20,127 nt of DNA from CAZJNX01 sp964547415 (GTDB lineage: Bacteria; Pseudomonadota; Alphaproteobacteria; Rhizobiales; Amorphaceae): assembly GCA_964547415.1 (NCBI GenBank), contig CAZJNX010000078.1, positions 1 to 20,127 on the forward strand. Reading direction: 5' to 3'. This document shows, in pieces, positions 1-6,844 of the stretch. The first letter of the stretch is position 1, and each line of letters opens with the position of its first letter. Below the pieces are notes generated by a model. It was not told where the DNA came from. It did not search any database and saw only the letters and a program-made list of their open reading frames with translations. The position numbers and the translations under genes were made by a program.

Positions 1-151
1 GCAGGGCGACCGTGCAGGCCCCGCAGTCCCCTTCCGCGCAGCCTTCCTTGGTGCCGACGAGGCGCCGCTGGTATCGCAGCCAGTCGAGGAGCGTCGTCGC
101 CGGCGGCACGCCCGCCACCGCGACCGCCTCGCCGTTGAGCACGAAGCGGAG
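1..151. repeat. Direct repeat, copy A (xdhA 5' region)
   Basis: Bases 1-151 match 1321-1471 with six differences (at 56, 58, 74, 83, 85 and 121) and no gaps. Both copies lie in the same orientation and the same reading frame. The match ends abruptly at 151/1471, just inside the 5' end of the coding region. Its left limit lies outside the window. Confidence 0.95.
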
Positions 152-169
152 GGTGTGCGGGTCGTTCAC
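1..169 (-). CDS. xdhA: Xanthine dehydrogenase small subunit, N-terminal part (cut by window edge)
   Basis: This is the start of the iron-sulfur/FAD subunit of xanthine dehydrogenase, which passes electrons from the molybdenum subunit during oxidation of hypoxanthine and xanthine to urate in the cytoplasm. About 56 codons are visible; the rest runs off the left edge. The start is GTG at 169-167, preceded by a GGAGAGG-like ribosome site. The reading begins VNDPHTLRFVLNGEAV and contains the plant-ferredoxin cysteine motif EGCAEGDCGAC that binds the first 2Fe-2S cluster. The first 151 bases are about 96% identical to 1321-1471, a truncated second copy. With uraH nearby, it belongs to a purine degradation locus. 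Another molybdenum hydroxylase small subunit (CoxS-like) is possible, but the uraH context favours XdhA. Confidence 0.82.
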   Translation of the reverse strand, partial: MNDPHTLRFVLNGEAVAVAGVPPATTLLDWLRYQRRLVGTKEGCAEGDCGACTVAL

Positions 170-245
170 GCGCCTCTCCGCGGGAGATGGCCCGAGAGCC
201 AGTGCAGGAAATCAATGCTTGTCATGAACCTGGTTGCCCACGGCT

Positions 246-953
246 CTAACGCGAATGATCGCACATCATGGTGACGGACGGCCTTCCTGCGCCGCTCACC
301 GTGGTCGCCCGGTCAATTCGAAGGCGTGCCAGCGGGTCATTCCTGTATGCCAACGCCCGTGCTCTGCGTTCCCGCATCGGGCTCACGCTGCCCTCGAACG
401 AGATTCCGTAAGAATTGTCACCGCATTCGCAAACAGTGTTGACGTACAGCTTTTCTACGGTCAGCGTCTCGCTTTCGATCGCAACTGGATTTTCCCGCCA
501 CGGTAGCTGTGCAGTTGTCTCGGTCAGCACTATTTCAACGGGTTTATCCGGAACGATCGATGCCCGGCTGCCGTCCAAAACACGGTGATCCCCTGCTGAT
601 GTATACGCTTCTTCGAAAAATATAGTGAAGTCGGCTGAGCAGTCTGGCAGGATGCAATACCCAAGGGTATTTGCGTTGAAATACACATCCGCGTAGTCCG
701 TTCCGGTGGGTGAACCGTGGTCTGCGGCCCAGTATGCCGCAAAGACAGCCTCACCGAAAGCTTTCTGGTTCGCGACCGGTAGTGGATCGCATCCCTCGAA
801 GATACCCACCGCCAACGCTTCCAGAAGCGAGCTCGCCTGCTTTTCCGGTTTCGGAAGCGGGAGCCGCTCCGCCCACGCTGACGACACGTTCGCGGCGATC
901 ACGACGAGCGTCAACACCAGCGTCCGTCTGAACGAAGTCACCTGCAACAGCAT
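246..953 (-). CDS. Secreted protein of unknown function, six cysteines
   Basis: I do not recognise this 235-residue protein. Residues 1-28 look like a Sec signal peptide: basic start, hydrophobic core TLVLTLVVIAA, and a cleavage site after AWA. The mature part has six cysteines (55, 100, 105, 175, 177, 231), including a CEC pair, an even number compatible with disulfides after export. The ATG at 953-951 has only a weak ribosome site. Four lines counted within it give 45-58% GC, well below the surrounding genes, and codon use is more relaxed (many A/T third positions), which suggests recent acquisition. It lies between the two xdhA copies, directly downstream of the decayed uraH tail. It could be a real foreign gene or a genuine but atypical local gene; a chance ORF is unlikely given the signal peptide. 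Confidence 0.72.
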   Translation of the reverse strand: MLLQVTSFRRTLVLTLVVIAANVSSAWAERLPLPKPEKQASSLLEALAVGIFEGCDPLPVANQKAFGEAVFAAYWAADHGSPTGTDYADVYFNANTLGYCILPDCSADFTIFFEEAYTSAGDHRVLDGSRASIVPDKPVEIVLTETTAQLPWRENPVAIESETLTVEKLYVNTVCECGDNSYGISFEGSVSPMRERRARALAYRNDPLARLRIDRATTVSGAGRPSVTMMCDHSR

Positions 954-1021
954 CTACCGTCACGCCGAGATCGAGGGCTTCCCCCAATGTGACGTTTCCC
1001 CGGGCATCACCGCAAGCCCCG

Positions 1022-1108
1022 TCAACTGCCGCGGCAAGTCGAGCAGCCGTGGGAGGCGACGGGCGGGGGACATGGTCGGTGGTCGGCGCGTCGGCGAGCG
1101 GCGGGGCC
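1022..1108 (-). pseudogene. Decayed 3' tail of a second uraH
   Basis: The 40 bases from 1022 match the 3' end of intact uraH (from 2124) at 34 positions; all six differences are transitions. Weaker similarity with small indels continues to about 1108. The stop codon and the C-terminal RGS are kept, but the tyrosine of the YRGS signature is cysteine and the catalytic histidine region is lost. It reads on without a stop from the truncated xdhA copy. It cannot encode a hydroxyisourate hydrolase and is best read as a duplication remnant. Confidence 0.75.
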
Positions 1109-1132
1109 TCGTGGGCGGCCCTCAGGCTCCAA

Positions 1133-1478
1133 GCCGGGGGTGCAGAAGCCGCACTGGGAGGCGTGGGCGTCCACCATCGCCCGCTGGACCGGGTGGAGCG
1201 CGCCGCCCGCCCCCGCGATCCCCTCCACCGTCACCACCTCGCGCCCGTGCACCATGGGCAGGAGCGTGATGCAGGCGTTGACGGCCCGCGTCTCCACCCG
1301 CCCGTCCGCCCGCGGCACGCGCAGGGCGACCGTGCAGGCCCCGCAGTCCCCTTCCGCGCAGCCTTCCTTGGTGCCCATGAGGCGCCGCTGGTAGCGCAGC
1401 CACTTGAGGAGCGTCGTCGCCGGCGGCACGCCCGCCACCGAGACCGCCTCGCCGTTGAGCACGAAGCGGAGATGATCC
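1133..1478 (-). pseudogene. Truncated second copy of xdhA (2Fe-2S part only)
   Basis: The translation covers the plant-type ferredoxin domain (EGCAEGDCGAC and NACITLLPMVHG) and stops resembling XdhA right after CGFCTPG, the first half of the second 2Fe-2S motif. The remaining iron-sulfur helices and the FAD domain are missing. The frame runs on into a decayed uraH tail and stops at 1022. No ATG or GTG start sits at the expected place; the GTG of copy A is not present here and only TTG is nearby. It overlaps nothing essential and lies directly after the Spy-like gene. A stable short ferredoxin-like product cannot be excluded, but a broken gene is far more likely. Confidence 0.82.
1321..1471. 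repeat. Direct repeat, copy B (xdhA 5' region)
   Basis: This is the partner of bases 1-151, about 96% identical. Of the six substitutions, five fall in three codons and change the protein (A to S, D to K, V to M); one is silent. It lies within the truncated xdhA copy. Confidence 0.95.
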
Positions 1479-1499
1479 GCCAGCGCCAAGGCCCGTCCC

Positions 1500-2075
1500 T
1501 CAGTGATGGCCGTGGCGATGGCCGCTGTGGCCGGCTCCGCCGGCGGGCGCCTCGGCGTAGCCGCGCAGCCGGGCGTAGCGGGCCGCCTGCTCGCCGGTGA
1601 GGACGTCCGCGATCTCCAGGTGGGCGGCGAGATGGACCGTGCGGAGCGCGCCCCGGACGGCGGCGATGTCGCCGGCGAGCGCGGACAGGCGGGCGGCGTC
1701 GATGGACCGGTCGGCGAAGGCGGCGTCGAGCTCGGCCTCGAGGGCGACGAGGCGGGCACCGAGGTCCGCCGCCTCGTCTCGCATGGCGTCGAAGGCGGCC
1801 TCCACCCGCGCCCGCTGGGTGGCGGTGAGGGCGAGGTCGTCGGCAAGGGCGAGGACGTGGGCGGGGCCCGGGTAGCCGTTGAGCTCGGCGGCGAGGGCGA
1901 AGCCGGCGCCGCGACCAGCGAGGAGGTCCGCCACCATGCCCTCCGGCAGGGCCTTGATGGCGCGGGTCTCGAGGCCGGCGTAGGGCTGGTCCGTGCCGGC
2001 GGCGAGCGCGGGCAGCGGCAGGCCGGCGAGGAGGAGGAAGGCGAGTACGGTGCGGATCGGGCGGAAGGTCGGCAT
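1500..2075 (-). CDS. Spy/CpxP-like (LTXXQ) periplasmic protein with His-rich tail
   Basis: The 191-residue product has a signal peptide (residues 1-25, cleavage near ALA), then a mostly helical, alanine-rich body with two LTxxQ-type motifs, LTATQ at 83-87 and LTGEQ at 159-163. These mark the Spy/CpxP/heavy-metal-resistance family of small periplasmic chaperones or metal-response proteins. The last nine residues contain five histidines (GHSGHRHGHH), which could bind metal. The ATG at 2075 is followed by a typical signal sequence. It lies 48 bp downstream of uraH on the same strand, so it may be co-transcribed, though a role in purine breakdown is not obvious. Function by family is inferred from motifs only; the overall sequence is divergent. 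Confidence 0.72.
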   Translation of the reverse strand: MPTFRPIRTVLAFLLLAGLPLPALAAGTDQPYAGLETRAIKALPEGMVADLLAGRGAGFALAAELNGYPGPAHVLALADDLALTATQRARVEAAFDAMRDEAADLGARLVALEAELDAAFADRSIDAARLSALAGDIAAVRGALRTVHLAAHLEIADVLTGEQAARYARLRGYAEAPAGGAGHSGHRHGHH

Positions 2076-2123
2076 CGTCGTCTCCGGTGGCTGCGCTGAG
2101 GGTCGTCTCGCCGAGCCCGTCCG

Positions 2124-2468
2124 TCAACTGCCGCGGTAGGTCGAGTAGCCGTAGGGGGCGGCGAGGAGCGGGACGTGGTAGTGGGCCGCGGGATCGGCGA
2201 CCGCGAAGGCGACGGGCACCACGTCGAGGAACGGCGGCTCGGGCAGGGTCAGGCCGAGGCGGCGAAAATAGTCGCCCACGTGGAAGGACAGGACGTAGCG
2301 GCCCGCCGCCATCGCCTCGCCCTCGAGGAGCGGGCCGTCGCAGCGGCCGTCCCCGTTGGTGACGACGTCGGCGAGGACGGTGCCGCCCGCGTCCGTCAGC
2401 ACGATCCGCAAGCCGGCGGCGGGCCGGCCGTGGGCGGTGTCGAGGACGTGGGTGGTGAGGCGGCCCAC
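2124..2468 (-). CDS. uraH: 5-hydroxyisourate hydrolase
   Basis: This transthyretin-related enzyme hydrolyses 5-hydroxyisourate, the product of urate oxidation, to OHCU on the way to allantoin. The 114-residue length is normal for the family. Signature residues are all present: His7 in TTHVLD, Arg42 in NGDGRCD, His98 in HYHVPLL, and the C-terminal YRGS (111-114) that separates hydrolases from transthyretin. There is no signal peptide, so it is cytoplasmic. It starts with GTG at 2468, only 3 bp after the stop of the ABC permease gene, so it is translated from the same message as the importer. This tight link is the main reason to think the importer handles a purine or purine breakdown product. 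Confidence 0.95.
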   Translation of the reverse strand: MGRLTTHVLDTAHGRPAAGLRIVLTDAGGTVLADVVTNGDGRCDGPLLEGEAMAAGRYVLSFHVGDYFRRLGLTLPEPPFLDVVPVAFAVADPAAHYHVPLLAAPYGYSTYRGS

Positions 2469-2471
2469 CGC

Positions 2472-3293
2472 TCAGCGCGCCCCATCGCCCCGGTGGGCCC
2501 AGCCGGTCATGCGCCGCTCCACCCAGACCATCACCACGTACATGGCGATGCCGAGGACGGCGAGCGCGATCAGGCCGCCGAACACCAGAGGCACGTTGAA
2601 CTGGCTCTGGGCGGCCAGCATCATGTGGCCGAGGCCGGCGTTGGCGCCGATGGTCTCGGCGATGACGGTCCCGACGAAGGCAAGCGTGATCGCCACCTTC
2701 AGGGAGCCGAAGAAATAGGGCAGCGCCCGCGGGATGCCGATCTTCAGCATCACGTCCATCTTGGAGGCGCCGAGGGCGCGCAGCACGTCCTCCGTCTCCG
2801 GCTCGATGGTGGCAAGGCCGGTCGCCACGTTCACGACCACCGGAAAGAAGGCGATGAGGAAGGCGGTCAGGATCGCCGGGATCTCGCCGATCCCGAACCA
2901 GATGACGAGGATCGGCGCCACGGCCACCTTCGGGATGGCGTTGAAGCCGATCAGGATCGGGTAAAGCCCGGCGTAGATCGTCTTCGACCAGCCGACGAGG
3001 AGGCCGATGGCGAGCCCGCCGCCGACGGCCAGCAGAAAGCCCGCCACCGTGGTCCACAGCGTCACCAGCGCGTTCTTCCAGACGGCGGGCCAGAACTCCA
3101 CCATGGTCGCGAACACGAGAGTGGGCGGCGGCAGCACGAAGGTGGCGACCCCGAACAGCCGCACCGCCGCCTCCCAGACGACGAAAAGGGCGACGGTGAA
3201 CGCCCAGGGCGCGAGGGCCACGGCGTCGATCCGGCGCCGGCGGGCGGGGGGCCGCGGCGCCTCGCGCTCGGCGCCTTCGGTGGTGGCGGTCAT
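2472..3293 (-). CDS. ABC transporter permease (SsuC/TauC/ThiX type)
   Basis: This 273-residue inner-membrane permease has about six hydrophobic segments and the BPD_transp_1 EAA loop (LRALGASKMDVMLKIGIPRA, about residues 171-190), which contacts the ATPase. The N-terminal 25 residues are basic and cytoplasmic. The start ATG at 3293 overlaps the ATPase stop by 4 bp (ATGA), so the two are translationally coupled. The family imports sulfonates, nitrate, pyrimidine precursors and other small molecules; the sequence alone does not give the substrate. The adjacent uraH suggests a purine-related solute. The open frame continues upstream inside the ATPase gene, but that extension is an out-of-frame shadow. 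Confidence 0.93.
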   Translation of the reverse strand: MTATTEGAEREAPRPPARRRRIDAVALAPWAFTVALFVVWEAAVRLFGVATFVLPPPTLVFATMVEFWPAVWKNALVTLWTTVAGFLLAVGGGLAIGLLVGWSKTIYAGLYPILIGFNAIPKVAVAPILVIWFGIGEIPAILTAFLIAFFPVVVNVATGLATIEPETEDVLRALGASKMDVMLKIGIPRALPYFFGSLKVAITLAFVGTVIAETIGANAGLGHMMLAAQSQFNVPLVFGGLIALAVLGIAMYVVMVWVERRMTGWAHRGDGAR

Positions 3294-4123
3294 CGGGCCG
3301 CGCTCGCGGCAGGCATCGCGGGTCCTCCGGCGGCGTCCTTGCGGGCGTCGGCGATGTGGCCGCGCAGCTCGTGGACGATGTCCACGAACGCCGCCTCGTA
3401 GAGGATCTCGAGGGTGCGCGGGCGGGGAAGGTCCACCTTCCGCTCCACGATGACGCGGCCGGGCCGCGCGCTCATCACGAAGATGCGGTCGGCGAGGTAG
3501 ACCGCCTCCCGAAGGTCGTGGGTGACGAGGATCACCGTGAAGCCCTTCTCGGCGTGGAGGTCGCGCATCACGGTCCACAGCTCTTCGCGGGTGAAGGCGT
3601 CGAGGGCGCCGAACGGCTCGTCCAGCATGAGGAGGACCGGGTCGTGGATGAGCGCCCGGCACAGGTTCGCCCGCTGCTGCATCCCGCCCGACAGCTGCCA
3701 CGGGTATTTTTCGCCGAAGCCGGCGAGGCCGACGAGGGACAGGAGCGCCTCCGCCCGGGCGGCGTAGCGCGCCTTCTCCCGGCCGAGGCGGCGGCGGTGG
3801 GGCTCCACAATCTCGAGCGGGAGCATGACGTTGGACAGCGTCGTGCGCCAGGGCAGGAGTGTCGGGTTCTGAAAGGCCATGCCGGCGATCGACAGGGGCC
3901 GGTCCACGGTCCGGCCGGCCACCGCCACCCGCCCGCGCTGGGGCAGGCGCAGGCCGGTGGCGAGGCGCATCAGCGTCGACTTGCCGCAGCCCGACGGGCC
4001 GACCACCGCGGCGAACTCCCCTTCGGCGACCGACAGGGTGAGGCGGTCCACCGCGAGGGTGCCGCCCGTTCCGTTCTCGCCGCCGTAGGTGAGGCTCACG
4101 TCCTCGATGTCGACGAAGCTCAT
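3290..4123 (-). CDS. ABC transporter ATP-binding protein (SsuB/TauB type)
   Basis: This 277-residue cytoplasmic ATPase powers the importer. It shows Walker A GPSGCGKST (42-50), Q-loop FQNP (Gln85), signature LSGGMQQR (144-151), Walker B LLMLDEP (164-170) with D-loop GALD, and H-loop His202 in THD. Length and motif spacing fit the nitrate/sulfonate/taurine family. A tail of about 20 residues (AAGGPAMPAASAAR) is low-complexity. It is the first gene of the ATPase-permease-uraH operon; the 152 bp upstream separate it from the divergent carotenoid oxygenase gene and should hold its promoter. The matching binding protein is encoded on the same strand at 5706-6749 beyond that gene. Confidence 0.95.
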   Translation of the reverse strand: MSFVDIEDVSLTYGGENGTGGTLAVDRLTLSVAEGEFAAVVGPSGCGKSTLMRLATGLRLPQRGRVAVAGRTVDRPLSIAGMAFQNPTLLPWRTTLSNVMLPLEIVEPHRRRLGREKARYAARAEALLSLVGLAGFGEKYPWQLSGGMQQRANLCRALIHDPVLLMLDEPFGALDAFTREELWTVMRDLHAEKGFTVILVTHDLREAVYLADRIFVMSARPGRVIVERKVDLPRPRTLEILYEAAFVDIVHELRGHIADARKDAAGGPAMPAASAAR

Positions 4124-4275
4124 GCAGCGTCCCGCCTGTCGCGCCCGCCCTCGCGGTGATGGCTAGCACGGGCCGCCGCCTCGCCGCGAGTGGCCGGAAG
4201 GCCGCGCCGGGGCTTCCGGGCGCCCGCGCGGACGATTAGGCTCGCGGCCCCGACACCCGGTCCCGAGGAGCCGCC
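4124..4275. promoter_or_regulatory. Divergent intergenic region (importer operon / carotenoid oxygenase)
   Basis: This 152-bp region lies between two divergent start codons and should carry promoters for both. The only clear element is a GAGGAG ribosome site at 4265-4270 ahead of the plus-strand ATG at 4276. I see no convincing -35/-10 pair or operator repeat in this GC-rich stretch. Confidence 0.4.
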
Positions 4276-5682
4276 ATGAGCGCCCCGTCCTGGACGTCCG
4301 ACGACCCGCACCTGTCCGGCAACTTCGCGCCCGTCCAGGACGAGATCGGGGTCGCCGACCTCGCCGTCGTGGCGGGCCGCATCCCCGAGGCGCTGTCCGG
4401 CGTCTACATGCGCAACGGGCCGAACCCGCGCCACGAGCCCATCACCTACACCTACCCATTCGACGGCGACGGGATGATCCACGCCGTCACGCTGAAGGAC
4501 GGGAAGGCGCACTACCGCAACCGCTTCGTGCGCACCCGCGCCTTCCGGGCGGAGGAGCGAGCGGGGCGCACGATCTACGCCGGCGTCCTGCAGCCGCGGC
4601 CGGTGGACCCGTCGCTGCTGCAGCCCGGCGACGAGCCCGGCCCCTTCAAGAACGGCGCATTCATCAACGTCATCCACCACGCGGGCCACCTCCTCGCCCT
4701 GTCGGAGACGGACACCGCCTACGAGATGACCATGGACCTTGCCACCCTCGGCGAGTGGACGGCGGGCACGGAGGAGCCGATCACCATGGGCGCCCACAAC
4801 CGCCGCCACCCGGCGACGGGCGACCTCTACGCCATCAGCTACTCGGTCATGGCGCCGACGGTGACGTTGAAGCGCATCGGCGCGGACGGCGTCCTCGCGG
4901 AGACGCGCGCCATCCCCCTCGACGCGCCCACCATGATCCACGACTTCGTGCTGACGGCGCGCCACGCGCTCCTGTTCGCCTGCCCGATCGTGTTCGACCT
5001 CGAGGCCGCCTTCACCGGCGGCAACCCGCTCGCCTGGCGGCCGGAGATGGGGACCCACATCCTCGTGGTTCCGCTCGACGGCGGCGCGCCGCGGCGGGTG
5101 GCGACGGAGGCCTTCTTCGTCTTCCACTTCGCCAACGGCTTCGAGCGGGGCCGGGAGATCGTGGTCGACTACGTGCGCCACGGCGCCCTCGCCCTCGGGG
5201 GCGGCGAGGGTGGCGACCACGCCCCGCCCATGCTCCACCGCATGACCATCGACCCGGTGGCCGGGACCGTGCGTGACGAGCGGGTGGAGGCGATGTTCTG
5301 CGAGTTCCCCCGCGGCGACGACCGGCTCGAGACGCGCCCGACCCGCTTCGTCCACGTGCCGACGGTCACCCCTTCCCTCACGGCGCCGGACCAGCCCGCG
5401 GGCGCCTTCAACGCCATCGCGAAGGCGGACACCGAGACGGGCCGCGTCGTCCTCCACGACTTCGGCAACCGCCTCGTGGGCGAGGCCGTCTTCGTGCCCG
5501 ATCCGGAGCGGGCGGGGGAGGACGGCGGCTACCTCGCCGTCTACGTCTACGATCTCGCGGAAGGGACGAGCGACCTCGCCCTCCTCGACGCGGCGCGGCC
5601 GGAGGAGGAGCCGGTCGCCCTCGTCAGGATGCCGCGCCGGGTGCCCCAGGGCCTTCACGGCAATTGGATCCCTCTTCCCTGA
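4276..5682 (+). CDS. Carotenoid oxygenase family protein (RPE65/lignostilbene dioxygenase type)
   Basis: This 468-residue non-haem iron enzyme belongs to the family that cleaves a carbon-carbon double bond in carotenoids, apocarotenoids or stilbenes with O2. The four iron-binding histidines are in their expected contexts: His174 in MGAHNRRHP, His222 in MIHDF, His284 in FVFHFANGFE and His461 in GLHGNW. The N-terminal motif SGVYMRNGPNPRHEP and PFDGDGMIHA are family hallmarks. Length is normal and there is no signal peptide. A GAGGAG ribosome site supports the ATG. It sits on the opposite strand between the binding protein and the rest of the importer, with its stop 24 bp from the binding-protein stop. 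The substrate cannot be read from sequence; no carotenoid biosynthesis gene is in the window. Confidence 0.92.
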   Translation: MSAPSWTSDDPHLSGNFAPVQDEIGVADLAVVAGRIPEALSGVYMRNGPNPRHEPITYTYPFDGDGMIHAVTLKDGKAHYRNRFVRTRAFRAEERAGRTIYAGVLQPRPVDPSLLQPGDEPGPFKNGAFINVIHHAGHLLALSETDTAYEMTMDLATLGEWTAGTEEPITMGAHNRRHPATGDLYAISYSVMAPTVTLKRIGADGVLAETRAIPLDAPTMIHDFVLTARHALLFACPIVFDLEAAFTGGNPLAWRPEMGTHILVVPLDGGAPRRVATEAFFVFHFANGFERGREIVVDYVRHGALALGGGEGGDHAPPMLHRMTIDPVAGTVRDERVEAMFCEFPRGDDRLETRPTRFVHVPTVTPSLTAPDQPAGAFNAIAKADTETGRVVLHDFGNRLVGEAVFVPDPERAGEDGGYLAVYVYDLAEGTSDLALLDAARPEEEPVALVRMPRRVPQGLHGNWIPLP

Positions 5683-5705
5683 ACCCGCCCGCGCGGGGCC
5701 CGCCG

Positions 5706-6749
5706 TCACTCGGCGGCGGGTGGCATCCGCTCCTCCTTCGGGGGCAGGTAGGACGGGTCGAAGACGTCCCCGGGCGCGGGCGGGTTGTCGAGCTCGAAGG
5801 AGGCCTTCAGCGTCTCGATGGAGGAGGCGAAGCGGTCCTCGTCGATGGCGCCGAAGCCCGCCTCGCGGGTGGCGTCGGTCACGATGTTCTGGTCGAGCGC
5901 CATCTTGAGCCGCTCGAGCTCGGTCTCCTCCCGCGCCACCTCGTTGCGGGCAATCACGCTCTGCACCGCCTCCTCCTGGTTCTCGGCGGTGAAGGCGATG
6001 CCGCGGGCGAGGGCCTTCAGGAAGCCGGTGACGGCCTGCGGGTTCTCCTCCGCCCACTCGGTGTTGACGAGGACGGTGTTGCCGTAGAGGTCGAGCCCGT
6101 TGTCGGCCATCAGGATGAGGCTGATGTCCTCCTCCGGCACGCCCTGTGCCTTCAGATTGAGCACGGACGAGAAGGAAAAGCCGAAGATCGCGTCCACCTG
6201 CCCCTGGGCGAGCATCGGCTCGCGCACCGGGAAGCCGACGCTCTCGATGGTGATGCCGGAGGTGTCGATCCCGGCCTTCTCCACGAAGGCAGGCCACTGG
6301 GCGAAGGCGGCGTCGGGCGGCGGGGCGCCGAGGGTCTTGCCCTCCAGCGACTTCGGATCCTCCGTCACCCCCTGTTCCTTGCGGCCGATCACGGCGAAGG
6401 GGGGCTTGTCGTAGACCATGAACACGGCGCGCACGTCGGCGTCCGGGTTGTCGTTGAGGAACTTGATGACGGCGTTCACGTCGCCGAAGCCCATGTCGTA
6501 GGTGCCGGTCGCCACCCGCGGGATGGACTCGCGCGAGCCAGCGCCCGAATCGATGGTGACGTCGAGGCCCTCCTCCTCGAACCAGCCCTTGTCGAGGGCG
6601 ACGAAGAACGGGGCCGACGGGCCCTCGAACTTCCAGTCGAGGGTGAACTTCACCGGCGTGAGGTCCTGCGCCACGGCGGGCGTGCCAGCGGCGAGCGCCG
6701 CCGCCGCGAGGGCCGCGAGCGCGAGGCGAGGGGCCTTCGTCATGGTCAT
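5706..6749 (-). CDS. ABC transporter substrate-binding protein (NMT1/THI5-like)
   Basis: This is the periplasmic binding component of an SsuA/ThiY-type importer, 347 residues. Residues 1-27 form a signal peptide ending AVA. The mature start, FTLDWKFEGPSAPFFVALDKG, followed by WFEEEGLDV, is the usual NMT1/THI5 opening, and GSRESIPRVATGTYDMGFGD forms the first ligand-lobe region. The ATG at 6749 is chosen over the one six bases downstream because an AGGAGG site lies 11 bases ahead. It almost certainly serves the ATPase/permease at 2472-4123, although the carotenoid oxygenase gene lies between and it must have its own promoter. A thiamine-precursor, sulfonate or purine-derived ligand are all possible; the uraH/xdhA context favours the last. 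Confidence 0.92.
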   Translation of the reverse strand: MTMTKAPRLALAALAAAALAAGTPAVAQDLTPVKFTLDWKFEGPSAPFFVALDKGWFEEEGLDVTIDSGAGSRESIPRVATGTYDMGFGDVNAVIKFLNDNPDADVRAVFMVYDKPPFAVIGRKEQGVTEDPKSLEGKTLGAPPPDAAFAQWPAFVEKAGIDTSGITIESVGFPVREPMLAQGQVDAIFGFSFSSVLNLKAQGVPEEDISLILMADNGLDLYGNTVLVNTEWAEENPQAVTGFLKALARGIAFTAENQEEAVQSVIARNEVAREETELERLKMALDQNIVTDATREAGFGAIDEDRFASSIETLKASFELDNPPAPGDVFDPSYLPPKEERMPPAAE

Positions 6750-6813
6750 CGCGCGTCTCTTCCTCCTGTGGCCGCTCGCTCACCCGCGGCGGCCGTCACG
6801 GCAGCCCACTACA

Positions 6814-6835
6814 AGAAACGTGCCGCATGCGACAC
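6814..6835 (-). terminator. Probable intrinsic terminator of the lva-like operon
   Basis: On the minus strand the RNA would form a six-pair stem (GUGUCG / CGGCAC, one U-G wobble) with loop CAUG, followed by GUUUCUU. It begins about 10 bases after the stop codon of the DUF6285 gene and precedes the binding-protein gene. The stem is short, so this is moderately supported. Confidence 0.45.
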
Positions 6836-6844
6836 CCCGCCCCG

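Noticed and set aside
234..506. 90-codon plus-strand ORF in the lower-GC region
   Set aside because: It is antisense to the secreted protein, which has a clear signal peptide; the plus-strand product has no recognisable feature.
1..1471. Attachment-site repeats of an integrated mobile element
   Set aside because: The 151-bp repeats flank about 1.2 kb with no integrase or transposase and no inverted ends, and the repeat is coding xdhA sequence; a duplication explains it better.
1022..1846. A 274-codon fusion of Spy-shadow, XdhA and UraH-tail sequence
   Set aside because: The first part is an off-frame reading of the Spy-like gene and the rest joins two truncated fragments without a proper start, so it is treated as pseudogene remnants.
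2472..4169. A 565-codon permease fused to an N-terminal extension
   Set aside because: The extension overlaps the ATPase gene in another frame; the real permease starts at 3293 with an ATGA overlap and normal length.
4120..6783. 887-codon open frame on the minus strand
   Set aside because: It is out of frame with the binding protein and antisense to the carotenoid oxygenase, both of which have intact motifs.
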